NCBI GenBank assembly: GCA_031552825.1
Contig: JAVBMD010000026.1
Location: 7,123 to 71,122 of the forward strand
Direction: 5' to 3'
From: WQXF01 sp031552825
Lineage (GTDB): Bacteria; Bacillota; Clostridia; Christensenellales; Aristaeellaceae
Length of the DNA: 64,000 nt
Numbering within the stretch: the stretch's first letter is position 1; the number at the start of each line of letters is the position of its first letter. Below the pieces are notes generated by a model, which did no database searches, was not told the origin of the DNA, and was given only the letters and a program-made list of their open reading frames with translations. Below, piece after piece: positions 16,407 through 26,084 of this stretch. Made by a program: the position numbers and the translations under genes.

Positions 16407-19400
16407 TCAATTCCCGGAGGCATCCACCCACTTGGAGGCGTTTTCGAGGCTTTGCCGGTAATCGGCGTTGTCCGGCTCTAGCTCCAGCGCCTTTTCAAAG
16501 GCATGCACGGAATCCTGATAGCGCTTGAGGGCGAACTGCACGTTGCCCAGCCATGCGTAGGCGGTGGCATTGTCGGGATCGAGCACCGTGGCTTGCTGGA
16601 AGGCGGCGGCGGCGTCTTCGTAGCGCGCCAACGCGTACAGCGAACGCCCCAAACCGCTGCGATAGGCGGCGTTTTGCGCATCCAGCTCGATGGCGTGCTC
16701 AAAATCCTGCAGCGAATCCTCGTAGCGCGCCAGCATGTAGAGCGCATTGCCGCGGTTGTTGTGCAGCGACGCGTCGATCGGGTTGAGCGACAGCGCGTGC
16801 TGGTAGGAGGCCAGTGCCTTATCGTATTGTGCCAACGCATACTGCGCGTTGGCGCGGCCGATGTGGAAGGAGACGTTCTTGGGCTCCAGCTCGGCGGCTT
16901 TGGCGTAATCGGCCTCGGCCTCGGCGAATCGGCCAAGGAAGTACAATGCGTTGGCGCGGGTGCTGTAGTATTCCGCGCGCGCGGGATTCAGCGCGATGGC
17001 GCGGCCGTAGGGCGCCAGCGCGTCCTCGTAACGCTGCAATGCGTAGAGCGTGTTGGCGTAGCTGAACAGCGGCTCGGAGGCCTTGGGGTTTTGCGCGATG
17101 GCGGCTTCGTAACGGGGCAGCGCTTCGTCGTACCGCTGCAGCGCGCAGAGGGTATCGGCGGCTTTGAGCGTCAGCAGGGCGTCGGGTTCGGATAGCAGCG
17201 CGGCGGCGCCGTCATAATCGGCCAGCGCTTCCTCGTAGCGCCCGAGCAGGAAATACGCGTCGGCGCGTGTGCGGGGATAGGCGGCCTGCGTGGGATCCAG
17301 CGCGATGGCTTGGGTGCAGGGCGCTAGCGCCTCCTCGTAGCGCTCAAGCATGATGAGCGCGTTGGCATAGCCATACAGGGTTTGCGGGTTGTCCGCGTCG
17401 AGCGCCAGCGCGCGCTGGTAGTAAGGCAGCGCGTCGGCATGGCGCTCCAGCGCGCAAAGCGTGGTGGCGACATGATCCTGCTGCGCGGCGTTTTTTGGAT
17501 CCAGCTCGGCGGCGCGCATGTAGTCGGTCAGCGCTTCTTCATAATGCCCTTGCAGGTACAGCGCGGTGGCGCGGCGGCTATAGGACTCCACGCCGTTTTC
17601 ATCCAGCTCCAGCGCCTCGCCGTAGGCCTTGGAGGCCTCGTCGTAGCGCTCCAGCCGAAAGAGCGTATCGGCGCGCGCGCGCGCGAAGGCGGCGCTGTTG
17701 GGATCCAGCGCGGCGGCGGCGGTAAAGTCAGCCAGCGCTTCCGCGTGCCGCGTCAGGGCGGTATAGGCGTTTCCCCGGGCGTACAACAGCTGCGGATTGG
17801 CGCCGTCCAGCGCCAGCGCGCGGTCAAATTCCGGCAGCGCCTCCTCGTAGCGCTTCAACTGGGAAAGTGTGGAGGCGAGGTTGCTGAGGGCGGCGGGATC
17901 TTGCGGCGCGAGCTTTGCCGCCTGCGCATAATCGGCGAGCGCTTCGTTGTGGCGCGCAAGGCGGGCAAACGCGTTGCCGCGCGCGGTGTAGTAGGCGCTT
18001 TCGTTGGGGCAGAGCGCAAGAACGCTGCTATAAGGCTCCAGCGCCTCCTCATAGCGATCCAGCGCGCATAGCATATCGCCGAGGTGGGCGTAGACGGCGG
18101 GATCGGTGGTTTCTAACGCGACGGCGCGGCGGTAATCCTTGGCGGCCTCCTCGTAGCGTTCCAGCGTGCGGCGGGCATCGCCACGGGCGGCATAGAGCGC
18201 GGCGTCTTCGGGCGTTAGCGCCAGCGCGTCGGTGTAATCGCGCTGCGCGGCGTCGTATTGCCGCAGCGCCATCATGCTTTTGGCATGGCCGATGATGTAG
18301 GCGATGGTGTCGGGCGCAAGCCCCACGGCGCGGGCATAGGAGCGGGAGGCGTCGTTAAAGCGTTCCAGCGCAAGCTGCACATTGCCGCAGCTGGCGTGCA
18401 GCGCCGGATCCAACGGATCCAGCTCGGCGGCGCGGGTAAAGTCCTGCAGCGCTTCCTCAAACCGCTCCAGCCTATAGAGCGCGTTGGCGCGCCGGGTTAG
18501 GTACAGCACGTTTTTCGGCTCCAACGCCAGCGCCTTGCCGTAGGCGGCGATCGCTTCCTCGGGGCGCTCTAAGTGGGAGAGCGCCTCCGCGCGGGCGGCG
18601 TGCAGCGATGCGTCCGCTGTGTTGGTCTGCGCGGCGCCGGTCAGATCCTCCAGCGCGCCGGCGTATTCTTTGAGCTGCAGCCGAATCCGGCCGCGGGAGG
18701 CGAGCAGCGCCGCTTCCTTAGGCTGGAGCCGCAGCGCGGCGTCGTATACCTTGAGCGCCTCTTCGTTGCGCTCAAGTTTCACCAAGGAATCGGCCAGCGC
18801 GGTCTGTACGGCCACCTCGTCCGGCATGCGCTTGGCGGCCAGCCGCAAGCCGGGCAACGCATCCTCAAACCGCTCGATGCGATACAGCGCAAAGGCGTGC
18901 GCGGTCTGATAGTCCACATGCTCGGGCTCCAACGCCAGCGCGTCGGCATAGGCGGCTTCCGCGTCGGTATAGAGCCCCAGATGGAAGAGCGCGCCGCCCC
19001 GCGCGGCGTGCAGCGAGGCTTCATCGGGGCGCAGTTCCGCCGCCAGCGTGAGATCGGGCATAGCTTCGGCGTACTTGCCCAGCGAATACAGCGCATTGCC
19101 GCGCGCCGCCAGATAGTCGGCGTTGCGCTCATCGAGTGCCAGCGCGGTGGAGTACGCCTCCACGGCCTCCTCGAACTTGTCCTGATGGAACAGCGCATCG
19201 CCCAGGCGGTAGCGAGATGGCGCGTCTTTTTCGTTGGCGGCGGCGGCCAAGGCGAGATCCACCTCGGCCTGCGCGTACATCTTCAGCGTCAGCATGACCG
19301 CGCCGCGCCCGCTACGGCAGGTTTCGTTTTCCGGATCGATCTCCAGCGCGAGGTTGTAGTCGGAAAGCGCCTCCTCGTCGCGATGCATCTCGGCGAGCAG

Positions 19401-19793
19401 CGCGGCGCGATGCGCGTAATAATCGGCTTTTCCGGGCTTGAGTGCGACCGCCTTGTCTAGGTCGGCCAGCGCTTCTTCGGCGCGCCCCATGCGGCGATAG
19501 GTTTCGGCGCGGCCATCGTAGTGCGCCGCCTCGCCGGGCTCCCACTCCAGCGCGCGGGCGTATTGCGCCAGCGCTTCTTCAAATGCGTTGTTCTCGCTCA
19601 GCTCCCGCGCGTAATTCGCTGGCTCGGCGTAGCGCTGCAACTGCTCCATCGTATGGATGCCGGTGCCAAAGCAAAAGGCCAGCGAGGCGGCGGCGACCAG
19701 CGCGATCAACACCCAGATCGCGCGGAGTATTCCCCGCTTTTGTACCGACATCGCCGCCGCGAGAATCAATACGATCAGAATCACCCATAGCAT
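16407..19793 (-). CDS. very long membrane-anchored TPR protein
   Basis: A 1128-residue protein. Two N-terminal hydrophobic segments (about residues 2-17 and 24-44) anchor it. From about residue 60 to the C-terminus it is one uninterrupted array of roughly 31 tetratricopeptide repeats of 34 residues, with the usual pattern (LxxxxRYEEALxxYxxALxLxP). No enzymatic or DNA-binding domain is visible, so it should be a protein-binding superhelical scaffold. The start has GAGGTGA 9 bases upstream. It is the last gene of a leftward cluster, 43 bases after the HD-GYP regulator, which suggests that it assembles or localises part of that c-di-GMP system. That link is inferred from position only. Confidence 0.9.
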   Translation of the reverse strand: MLWVILIVLILAAAMSVQKRGILRAIWVLIALVAAASLAFCFGTGIHTMEQLQRYAEPANYARELSENNAFEEALAQYARALEWEPGEAAHYDGRAETYRRMGRAEEALADLDKAVALKPGKADYYAHRAALLAEMHRDEEALSDYNLALEIDPENETCRSGRGAVMLTLKMYAQAEVDLALAAAANEKDAPSRYRLGDALFHQDKFEEAVEAYSTALALDERNADYLAARGNALYSLGKYAEAMPDLTLAAELRPDEASLHAARGGALFHLGLYTDAEAAYADALALEPEHVDYQTAHAFALYRIERFEDALPGLRLAAKRMPDEVAVQTALADSLVKLERNEEALKVYDAALRLQPKEAALLASRGRIRLQLKEYAGALEDLTGAAQTNTADASLHAARAEALSHLERPEEAIAAYGKALALEPKNVLYLTRRANALYRLERFEEALQDFTRAAELDPLDPALHASCGNVQLALERFNDASRSYARAVGLAPDTIAYIIGHAKSMMALRQYDAAQRDYTDALALTPEDAALYAARGDARRTLERYEEAAKDYRRAVALETTDPAVYAHLGDMLCALDRYEEALEPYSSVLALCPNESAYYTARGNAFARLARHNEALADYAQAAKLAPQDPAALSNLASTLSQLKRYEEALPEFDRALALDGANPQLLYARGNAYTALTRHAEALADFTAAAALDPNSAAFARARADTLFRLERYDEASKAYGEALELDENGVESYSRRATALYLQGHYEEALTDYMRAAELDPKNAAQQDHVATTLCALERHADALPYYQRALALDADNPQTLYGYANALIMLERYEEALAPCTQAIALDPTQAAYPRTRADAYFLLGRYEEALADYDGAAALLSEPDALLTLKAADTLCALQRYDEALPRYEAAIAQNPKASEPLFSYANTLYALQRYEDALAPYGRAIALNPARAEYYSTRANALYFLGRFAEAEADYAKAAELEPKNVSFHIGRANAQYALAQYDKALASYQHALSLNPIDASLHNNRGNALYMLARYEDSLQDFEHAIELDAQNAAYRSGLGRSLYALARYEDAAAAFQQATVLDPDNATAYAWLGNVQFALKRYQDSVHAFEKALELEPDNADYRQSLENASKWVDASGN

Positions 19794-19836
19794 GGTTGTC
19801 GCTCACCTCGTATCCACGTCGGTTGGGAAGGGCTGA

Positions 19837-20892
19837 TTACATCGAGGCGTCGTGGACGCGCTGAAAGTCCTGCTCGATTTCGCGGTAGACCTCGATCAGG
19901 CGCGGATCGAACTGTGTGCCGCTGCCGCCGGTGATGATCTCCGAGGCCTGTTCGTGGGACATGGCGGGCTTGTACACGCGCGGGGAAACCAGCGCGTCAT
20001 ACACGTCGACGATGGCCAGAATGCGCGCCGCCAGCGGAATGTCCTCGCCAGCCAAGCCGTCGGGGTAACCCTTGCCGTCCCATCGCTCGTGATGAAAGCG
20101 GCAGATCTCGTAGGAATGCCGGAAGAACTCGAGGTCGTCGTCGTCGGCCAGCATATGGCGGATGATGTCGCTGCCGATGGGCGCGTGGGTTTTGATGATC
20201 TCAAATTCCTCGGCGGTCAGGCGGCCGGGCTTGAGCAGGATATCGTCCGGGATGCCGATCTTGCCGATATCATGGGTGGGCACCGCCTTGATAATCATGC
20301 GCGCGCTGTCCGGGGTCAGTTGATCGGCGAACATGCCGCGCGCCAGCATGGCGCGCACCATCAGATCGGTGAGCTGGCTGGTGCGCTTGACGTGCTGGCC
20401 GGATTCGAGGTTGCGGCATTCGATCATGTTGGCCATGGTCTCTAGCATGCTGTCGCGGGTGCGCATGAGCTGCGCAATGCGCTGCTGCACCTGCCGCTCC
20501 AGGCTTTGGCGGTAGAGGTTGAGCTCGATCAGGTTGCGCACGCGCGCCAGCACGACCTCCTGATTGAAGGGCTTGGCGATGTAATCCTGCGCCCCCTCCT
20601 GCAGGCCGCGCGCCTCGTGCGTGGAGGCGTTGGCGGCGGTGATAAAGACCACCGGCGTTTTTTCGGTGAGCGGGTTGCTGCGCATAAGCTCCAGCACCTC
20701 ATGCCCATCCATTTCCGGCATCATGATGTCTAGGAGCACCAGCGCCGGTTGTGACGGCGCGTTGAACAGATAATCGATGGCCTTGATGCCGTCTTCGGCT
20801 TCGACCACCTCATACACTTCCTGAAGAATGTCGTGCAGGATGATGCGGTTAAAATCCACGTCATCGACGACCAATACGGTATGCCTGTTCAT
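19837..20892 (-). CDS. response regulator with HD-GYP c-di-GMP phosphodiesterase domain
   Basis: A 351-residue two-domain regulator. The N-terminal REC domain has VLVVDD, LLDIMMPEMDG (phospho-Asp) and the Lys of AKPF. After a short coiled linker (about 130-155), an HD-GYP domain carries H207-D208 in THDIGKIGIPD, then HHERWDGKGYPDG with GYP at 275-277. All metal-ligand motifs of active HD-GYP enzymes appear intact, so it should hydrolyse cyclic-di-GMP under control of phosphorylation. It lies 34 bases after the hybrid kinase, the natural phosphodonor through that kinase's HPt domain. Confidence 0.94.
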   Translation of the reverse strand: MNRHTVLVVDDVDFNRIILHDILQEVYEVVEAEDGIKAIDYLFNAPSQPALVLLDIMMPEMDGHEVLELMRSNPLTEKTPVVFITAANASTHEARGLQEGAQDYIAKPFNQEVVLARVRNLIELNLYRQSLERQVQQRIAQLMRTRDSMLETMANMIECRNLESGQHVKRTSQLTDLMVRAMLARGMFADQLTPDSARMIIKAVPTHDIGKIGIPDDILLKPGRLTAEEFEIIKTHAPIGSDIIRHMLADDDDLEFFRHSYEICRFHHERWDGKGYPDGLAGEDIPLAARILAIVDVYDALVSPRVYKPAMSHEQASEIITGGSGTQFDPRLIEVYREIEQDFQRVHDASM

Positions 20893-20926
20893 GATGCTCG
20901 TACCTCCTTGGCGATCTTGCCGTTTC

Positions 20927-23881
20927 TTAGGCGCTTTCGTGGCTTAGGTATTGAATGACGCGCGGTAAAAGCGCCAAGGTTTGCTCGTTGGCCTTGCGCA
21001 GCTCCGCCAGCAGCTCCTCCGTGGGCGCGTTGCCGGACTTGAGCGCCGCCTCGGTTTCCACCACCAAGCGCAGTAGTTCCACAAGCTCGATGTTTGCGGC
21101 GATGCCCTTGAGCGCGTGCGCCGATAGCGCGGCGTCCTCGTAGTGTTTTTGGGCGATTTCCGCGCACATTTCGGCATACTTGGTGTTCTTCTGGAAGCTG
21201 ACCAGCAGCGTGGCGAAGAGCTTGCGGTTGCCGCGCAGGCGGGCGAGACCGCCCTCGATGCCGATGAAGGGGAGGAAAACCTCCGGCGATTCTTGCGGCG
21301 CGGCTGCCTCCGGCGCGGGCGCGGGTTCGGAGGCCGAGAGCGTGGCGTTGGCATGCATGTAAAAGGCCAGCTTTTCGTAGAGCGTATGGTCTACGATGGG
21401 CTTGCCGATGTGGTCATCCATACCGGCGGCCAGACATTGCTCCACGTCGTCGCGGAACACATTGGCGGTCATCGCGATGATCGGGACCTTCTGCGCCCAA
21501 GGATGCTTTTCGGCGCGGATGGTGCGCGTGGCCTCTAGGCCGTCCATCTCCGGCATCTGCATGTCCATCAGGATGCAGCCGTAGCGCGTGGGATCCTTGC
21601 GGAACATTTCCACGGCCTGCAGGCCGCTTTCGGCCTCGTCGATGGCGCAGCCGGTTTCCTCGAGCATGGCGCAGGCCACCTCGCGGTTGAACTCCATATC
21701 TTCCACCAGCAGCACGCGGTAGGCGTGCAGATCCGGCACGTCGGAGAGCCCGCCCTTTCCTTTTTCGCCATGCGGGGCATCGGTATTGCTGTAGAGGATG
21801 CGGGAGATGACGTTGAATAGCGAGGAAGGGAAGAGCGGCTTGGAAACGAAATGCTGCACCCCGGCGCGCGTGGCTTCGTCCTTTACCTCGGAAAGATCGG
21901 CGCTGGAAATCATGACCACCAGCATTTGCTCCCCCGCGCGCGCGCGCAGACGGCGGACGGTTTCCACGCCGTCCATGCCGGGCATGCGCCAATCCACAAA
22001 GAGGATATCGTACTTTGCGCCGCTCTCGAGCAGGGCAAGCGCTTCTTCGCCGCTGGCGGCTTGCTCGCAGGCGACGCCAAACCCGGCCATAATATCCGCA
22101 AAGTAGGCGCGGGTTTGCTCCTCGTCGTCGACCACCAGCACGCGCAGCGTGTGGGGCAGCTTCTTTTCCGCGTGCGCGTCTTCGGAGGCGAAGGGAGCCA
22201 ACGCCAGCTTTACGGTGAAGATGAAGGTGCTGCCTTTGCCGGGTTCGCTCTCGGCGTGAATATCGCCCGCCATCATGTTGACGATGCTTTTGCAGATGGC
22301 CAGCCCCAAGCCGGTGCCGCCGTACTTGCGGGCGATGCCGCCGTCGGCCTGCTCGAAGGAAGTGAATAGGCGCGAGAGCTGTTCCGGCGTCATGCCGATG
22401 CCGTGATCGCGCACGCGGGCTTCCAGCGTGCAGGTATTGCCGTCGCGCTCCAGTTCCTGCATGCTCAGCACGATATTGCCGCCCTCCGGCGAAAACTTGA
22501 TGGCATTGGTAAACAGGTTGGTGAATACCTGCGCAAGGCGCATTGAATCGCCGATGAAGCGGCGGGGCATGCCGCGCGCCAGCAGGATTTGAATCGTCTG
22601 CTTGCGCTCCTCTGCGCGCACCATCACGGTATTGCTGACGTTCATCAGGACGTGCTCCAGATCGAAGGGTTCGTCGTGCAGCTCGAACTTGTTGGCCTCG
22701 ATCTTGGAAACGTCGAGAATATCGTTAATTAATCCCAGCAGGTGCTTGGCCGAGACGTCGATTTGATTGAGCGAGTGCTGGATCTTTTCCGGATCCTCGG
22801 AGCGCAGCGCCATGCGGCACATGCCGATGATTACGTTCATCGGCGTGCGGATCTCGTGGCTCATGCGCGAGAGGAAGTCGGACTTAGCGCCGCTGGCGTT
22901 TTCGGCGAGCACGATGGCTTCTTCCAGTTCGCGCTGGGTTTCCGCGCGCCGCTGCTCGGCGTGGATGCGCCGTACGGCGGAGCCGAAAATGCCGCAAACG
23001 GTGTGCAGAATGGCCATCTCCTGCTGATCCCACGCATGCGCGCGGCGGTGCATCGCATAGCAAAGCAACCCCCAGAGCGCGCCCTCCATGCGCAGCGGAA
23101 GGATGAGCAAATTTTGCAGCTGATCCCCCCCGACGCGCTGAAGCTCCGGCGGCAACAGTTCCGGCTCGTCAAAAACCAGCGTGGATTGGCTGCGAAGCGG
23201 CGCGAATTCCTCGCGCAGTTCCGGCAGTTGCAGACCATCCAGCGCTGGCGAGAGGGAGGGAACCTGCGGCGCGCACCACTCGGAGGTTAAGGCGAAGGGC
23301 GCGTCCGACTTTGGCAACGTAAGCAAAAAGGCGCGATCCATGCCCAAATAGGCGGCGGTAGAGGCCAGCAGGCTATCGGCGATGGCGTCCAGCCGCGTGT
23401 GCTGACTGGCTTCCATCGCGATTTGCGCCTGCAACTGTTGCAGCGTTACCTGGCGCTCCAGCGTGCTGAGCAACTGCCGTGTTTCGGTGATGTCGATGGT
23501 TTGGCACATGTAGACCTGCGAGCCGTCGCCCCATTCAACCAGAAAGCTGACGTTGTGGTAGCTCCGGCCGGTCGCCGGGTCGTCCACATCCCATTCGCAC
23601 TTGCTGTTCGGCCGCCGCTTGAGCTCCTCATAGGGGCAGCACTCGCAGATGCACTCCTTGTTTTCGCCGAGGATCGCCCAGCAAGTGGTGGTGGAAAGAT
23701 CCAAATTGTTTAGTTGATTCGCTTCGCGCAGCGCTTTGTTGATGAACAGGATCTCGCCGGTTTCGGGGCGCGTGACGTGGATTTGTGTGTCCAAGTTATC
23801 GAGCACGGTTTCCAGCCGCGCGCCGTGCTGCATCGCCTGCTCGTAGCTTCTTTCGAATCGATCCTCCAACAAATGCTTCAC
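20927..23881 (-). CDS. cytoplasmic hybrid histidine kinase (PAS-GAF-HisKA-HATPase-REC-REC-HPt)
   Basis: A 984-residue multidomain kinase with no membrane segment. A PAS-like domain (about 15-140) contains a Cys-rich stretch (ECICECCP and a further Cys in NSKCEW). A GAF-like domain follows (about 150-320). Then come HisKA with MSHEIRTPMN (about 348), HATPase with DHGIGM and GGTGLGLA, and two REC domains (DWRMPGMDG and DMQMPEMDG). A C-terminal HPt domain has the phospho-His in SAHALKG. The frame is open to an ATG at 23962, but that would overlap the cyclase by 85 bases. The GTG at 23881 overlaps the cyclase stop as GTGA, so it is taken as a coupled start. The HPt probably passes phosphate to the adjacent REC-HD-GYP protein. 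Confidence 0.9.
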   Translation of the reverse strand: MKHLLEDRFERSYEQAMQHGARLETVLDNLDTQIHVTRPETGEILFINKALREANQLNNLDLSTTTCWAILGENKECICECCPYEELKRRPNSKCEWDVDDPATGRSYHNVSFLVEWGDGSQVYMCQTIDITETRQLLSTLERQVTLQQLQAQIAMEASQHTRLDAIADSLLASTAAYLGMDRAFLLTLPKSDAPFALTSEWCAPQVPSLSPALDGLQLPELREEFAPLRSQSTLVFDEPELLPPELQRVGGDQLQNLLILPLRMEGALWGLLCYAMHRRAHAWDQQEMAILHTVCGIFGSAVRRIHAEQRRAETQRELEEAIVLAENASGAKSDFLSRMSHEIRTPMNVIIGMCRMALRSEDPEKIQHSLNQIDVSAKHLLGLINDILDVSKIEANKFELHDEPFDLEHVLMNVSNTVMVRAEERKQTIQILLARGMPRRFIGDSMRLAQVFTNLFTNAIKFSPEGGNIVLSMQELERDGNTCTLEARVRDHGIGMTPEQLSRLFTSFEQADGGIARKYGGTGLGLAICKSIVNMMAGDIHAESEPGKGSTFIFTVKLALAPFASEDAHAEKKLPHTLRVLVVDDEEQTRAYFADIMAGFGVACEQAASGEEALALLESGAKYDILFVDWRMPGMDGVETVRRLRARAGEQMLVVMISSADLSEVKDEATRAGVQHFVSKPLFPSSLFNVISRILYSNTDAPHGEKGKGGLSDVPDLHAYRVLLVEDMEFNREVACAMLEETGCAIDEAESGLQAVEMFRKDPTRYGCILMDMQMPEMDGLEATRTIRAEKHPWAQKVPIIAMTANVFRDDVEQCLAAGMDDHIGKPIVDHTLYEKLAFYMHANATLSASEPAPAPEAAAPQESPEVFLPFIGIEGGLARLRGNRKLFATLLVSFQKNTKYAEMCAEIAQKHYEDAALSAHALKGIAANIELVELLRLVVETEAALKSGNAPTEELLAELRKANEQTLALLPRVIQYLSHESA

Positions 23882-24984
23882 GCTCCTTCCGTTGTTTCTG
23901 TCGCGGGGAGATCGGGTTGCGTCTTTTTGCTGCGCTTGTGCTGGTACATAGACTGATCGCAAAGGTGCATGGAGCCGATGACGCCCAGCGCGTGATCGTA
24001 GGGACTGACCCCGGCGGAAAAAGAGAGATAGAGAGGCGTGCCGTCCTCGGCCTGCCCATAAGCATTTTGCGCGAGATGCGCCGATAGTTTTTCAACCAGC
24101 ACCCATGCCTGCTGTTCTTCGATATTGGGCAGTATCAATAAAAATTCGTCTCCGCCCCAGCGCACGCGCAGATCGGTTTGCCGGAATTGTGAGCGCAGGC
24201 TGTCCGCGAAAAAGCGCAGCGCCTGATCGCCGACGAAATGCGTATGGGTATTGTTGATGTCGCTAAAATTGTCCAGATCTAGGATCACGAACACGGCGTT
24301 GTACTGCACGTGATGGAGCCAAGCGCCGAAGCATTCATCCATGTACCGCCGGTTGTGCAGTTGGGTCAGCGGATCCAGCATGGAGTCCTCGCGTATTTTG
24401 AGCAGGCGCTGTTGTGCGCGCGAGGAGGAGATCAGGCGCTGAACGTCGTTGATGGTCAATTCCATCATGACGCAGAGCAGCGTGATGTTTAGGTGAACGA
24501 ATTGTAGCAGCGGATAGTTTTTTACCGTCAGAACCGGCGTGGTCAGCATCGATACGACCAAGCAGAGATTGACGGAGAGGCCCACCAGCAGGGACAGCAG
24601 CGTGCGCAATTTCGCGGAAACGTCGGAGAACAGAAAGTGCGGCAGCAGCGCCACCAGCGTAAGCCACTGCGCGCCGCTGGCCCAGCCCAGCAGCCACACG
24701 TTTAGCAGCGCATACGCACAGGCCTCCGCGCTCATCAGCACGGAGGCAATCGACTGCCTGTTTTTTAATATCAAAATTTCCGCCGCCACATAGAGGCAGC
24801 AGCTGCCTAGGTTGATCCATACTAGGGGCAGTACGGCATTGATGGCAAAGTAGACCAAAAAAAAGAGATGCAGCAGCCCGCCGACAAACGCCATAAGCAC
24901 CATGGCCGCAAAATGCTCCTTGCGCTCGAAATCGGTGGCGCGGAGCAAGGGCTGTTGTAATTTGCGCAGGAATGCGCCAAACAT
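23878..24984 (-). CDS. membrane diguanylate cyclase (GGDEF)
   Basis: A 368-residue protein. About six hydrophobic helices fill residues 25-185, followed by a short linker and a GGDEF domain from about 205. The active-site motif GGDEF is intact at 277-281. RQTD at 268-271 sits exactly five residues before it, which is the RxxD inhibitory site for product feedback. It should make cyclic-di-GMP at the membrane in response to an unknown signal read by the helices. The start follows GGGAGG at good spacing. It is the first gene of the cluster, with the kinase start overlapping its stop. Confidence 0.94.
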   Translation of the reverse strand: MFGAFLRKLQQPLLRATDFERKEHFAAMVLMAFVGGLLHLFFLVYFAINAVLPLVWINLGSCCLYVAAEILILKNRQSIASVLMSAEACAYALLNVWLLGWASGAQWLTLVALLPHFLFSDVSAKLRTLLSLLVGLSVNLCLVVSMLTTPVLTVKNYPLLQFVHLNITLLCVMMELTINDVQRLISSSRAQQRLLKIREDSMLDPLTQLHNRRYMDECFGAWLHHVQYNAVFVILDLDNFSDINNTHTHFVGDQALRFFADSLRSQFRQTDLRVRWGGDEFLLILPNIEEQQAWVLVEKLSAHLAQNAYGQAEDGTPLYLSFSAGVSPYDHALGVIGSMHLCDQSMYQHKRSKKTQPDLPATETTEGA

Positions 24985-25018
24985 CGTGATTCCTCCCGGA
25001 GTCCAAACTTACCTCCAC

Positions 25019-25027
25019 ATTATAGCA
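25019..25027 (-). promoter_or_regulatory. extended -10 promoter of the c-di-GMP operon
   Basis: The minus strand reads TGCTATAAT: TATAAT at 25024-25019 preceded by the TGn extension. No good -35 is visible, as is usual for extended -10 promoters. It lies about 35 bases before the cyclase start. Confidence 0.55.
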
Positions 25028-25053
25028 GGTTTCGCATGGATGTATAGAAAGAA

Positions 25054-25083
25054 TTGACGCTTTTCGCGCTTTTAGTGTATGAA
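25054..25083 (+). promoter_or_regulatory. possible promoter of the SH3-like secreted protein gene
   Basis: TTGACG (25054-25059) and TATGAA (25078-25083) are 18 bases apart. The gene starts 160 bases downstream, so this assignment is tentative. Confidence 0.35.
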
Positions 25084-25243
25084 TTCTCTATTCATATGCA
25101 CCGGGCGGAAGCGCGCACGGCTTTTCGTTCGAAAGGAAAGCGGAGAAAACTTTACAAAATGAGGAAATAAAACGGCGGCTTGCTGCGTTTTATCGGTAGC
25201 ATAGCGCGCCGCTAGGCGGGCAAAAAGGAAGGGACGGATTCCT

Positions 25244-25954
25244 ATGAAAAAAGGGTGGATACTGGCGCTTTGTTTGGTATTGTTTTCTTCTGTGTGGACT
25301 TCATCGGCCATGGCGGATCGGGACTTGATTGACTCAAAACAAATAAAGAACGGACCGGTGGCGCTCCGCAAGGAGCCTTCCCCCGATGCCAAGGTGCTGT
25401 GCCTATTGCCCGACGGCGCCATCGTCTCCTTTGAGGACGATACGGGCGGAACCGGATACGAAAAGGTGCGCGCGTGGGACGAGGAGAGCGAAAAATCGTA
25501 TACCGGGTATATCCCCGAAGGCCAATATGAAAGCATCGGCACCGATCTGCGCAACTTCCGCGCGCAGGGCGAGGTGATCTCGCGCACAATTTCTCTGCGC
25601 GTCGGGCCGGACGTGGAGGCGCGCAAGCTGGCGACGCTGCAGCACGGGGAAACCTTCACCTTCGCGCGCAAAGAGGGCGATTACATCTTCGTGCATTACG
25701 ATGGCGGCAAGGACGGCACGAGCCACGAGGGCTACCTTCGCGCCGATCTGGTGGTGTATCCCGCGCGGCATATCGTGCTAAATTCTGGCGGCGTACCGGC
25801 TTACGCCTATCCTTCGCTGGATGCCAAGCAGGTCAGCGAGCTAAGCGCGGGCACGCGCCTGACCGTTATCGAGGAGTTGGAGGATTTCTGGGTGGTCAGT
25901 TTGCGCACTGCCGCCGCCTGCATCGCGAAGAACGATAACGTGGATTTGGAGTAA
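25244..25954 (+). CDS. secreted protein with SH3-like repeats
   Basis: A 236-residue protein. Residues 1-24 are a Sec signal peptide ending SSAMA, with no lipobox Cys. The mature part contains about three bacterial SH3-like segments: VALRKEPSPDAKVLCLLPDG, ISLRVGPDVEARKLATLQHGE and PAYAYPSLDAKQVSELSAGT, each with the usual pattern of a short strand, PSxxAxxLxxLxxG and a later aromatic. Such domains bind cell-wall peptides or other proteins. There is no catalytic domain. A purine-rich AGGAAGGG lies about 10 bases before the start. Function unknown beyond a probable extracytoplasmic binding role. Confidence 0.75.
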   Translation: MKKGWILALCLVLFSSVWTSSAMADRDLIDSKQIKNGPVALRKEPSPDAKVLCLLPDGAIVSFEDDTGGTGYEKVRAWDEESEKSYTGYIPEGQYESIGTDLRNFRAQGEVISRTISLRVGPDVEARKLATLQHGETFTFARKEGDYIFVHYDGGKDGTSHEGYLRADLVVYPARHIVLNSGGVPAYAYPSLDAKQVSELSAGTRLTVIEELEDFWVVSLRTAAACIAKNDNVDLE

Positions 25955-26084
25955 GCGGGCGCAAACCATCGATTAAATCGAACAATCTTTTTTCACCGAT
26001 ACGAATGATTTGCATGGTGTCTGCGTAGATATTGAATGCGGCTGTGACAGCACGCAAAAGACGCAGTGAAAGAGGATGAAGCGC

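Noticed and set aside
16407..19793. Possible tandem DNA repeat region or assembly duplication
   Set aside because: The periodicity is at the protein level (34-residue TPRs); the DNA units differ and the frame is intact throughout.
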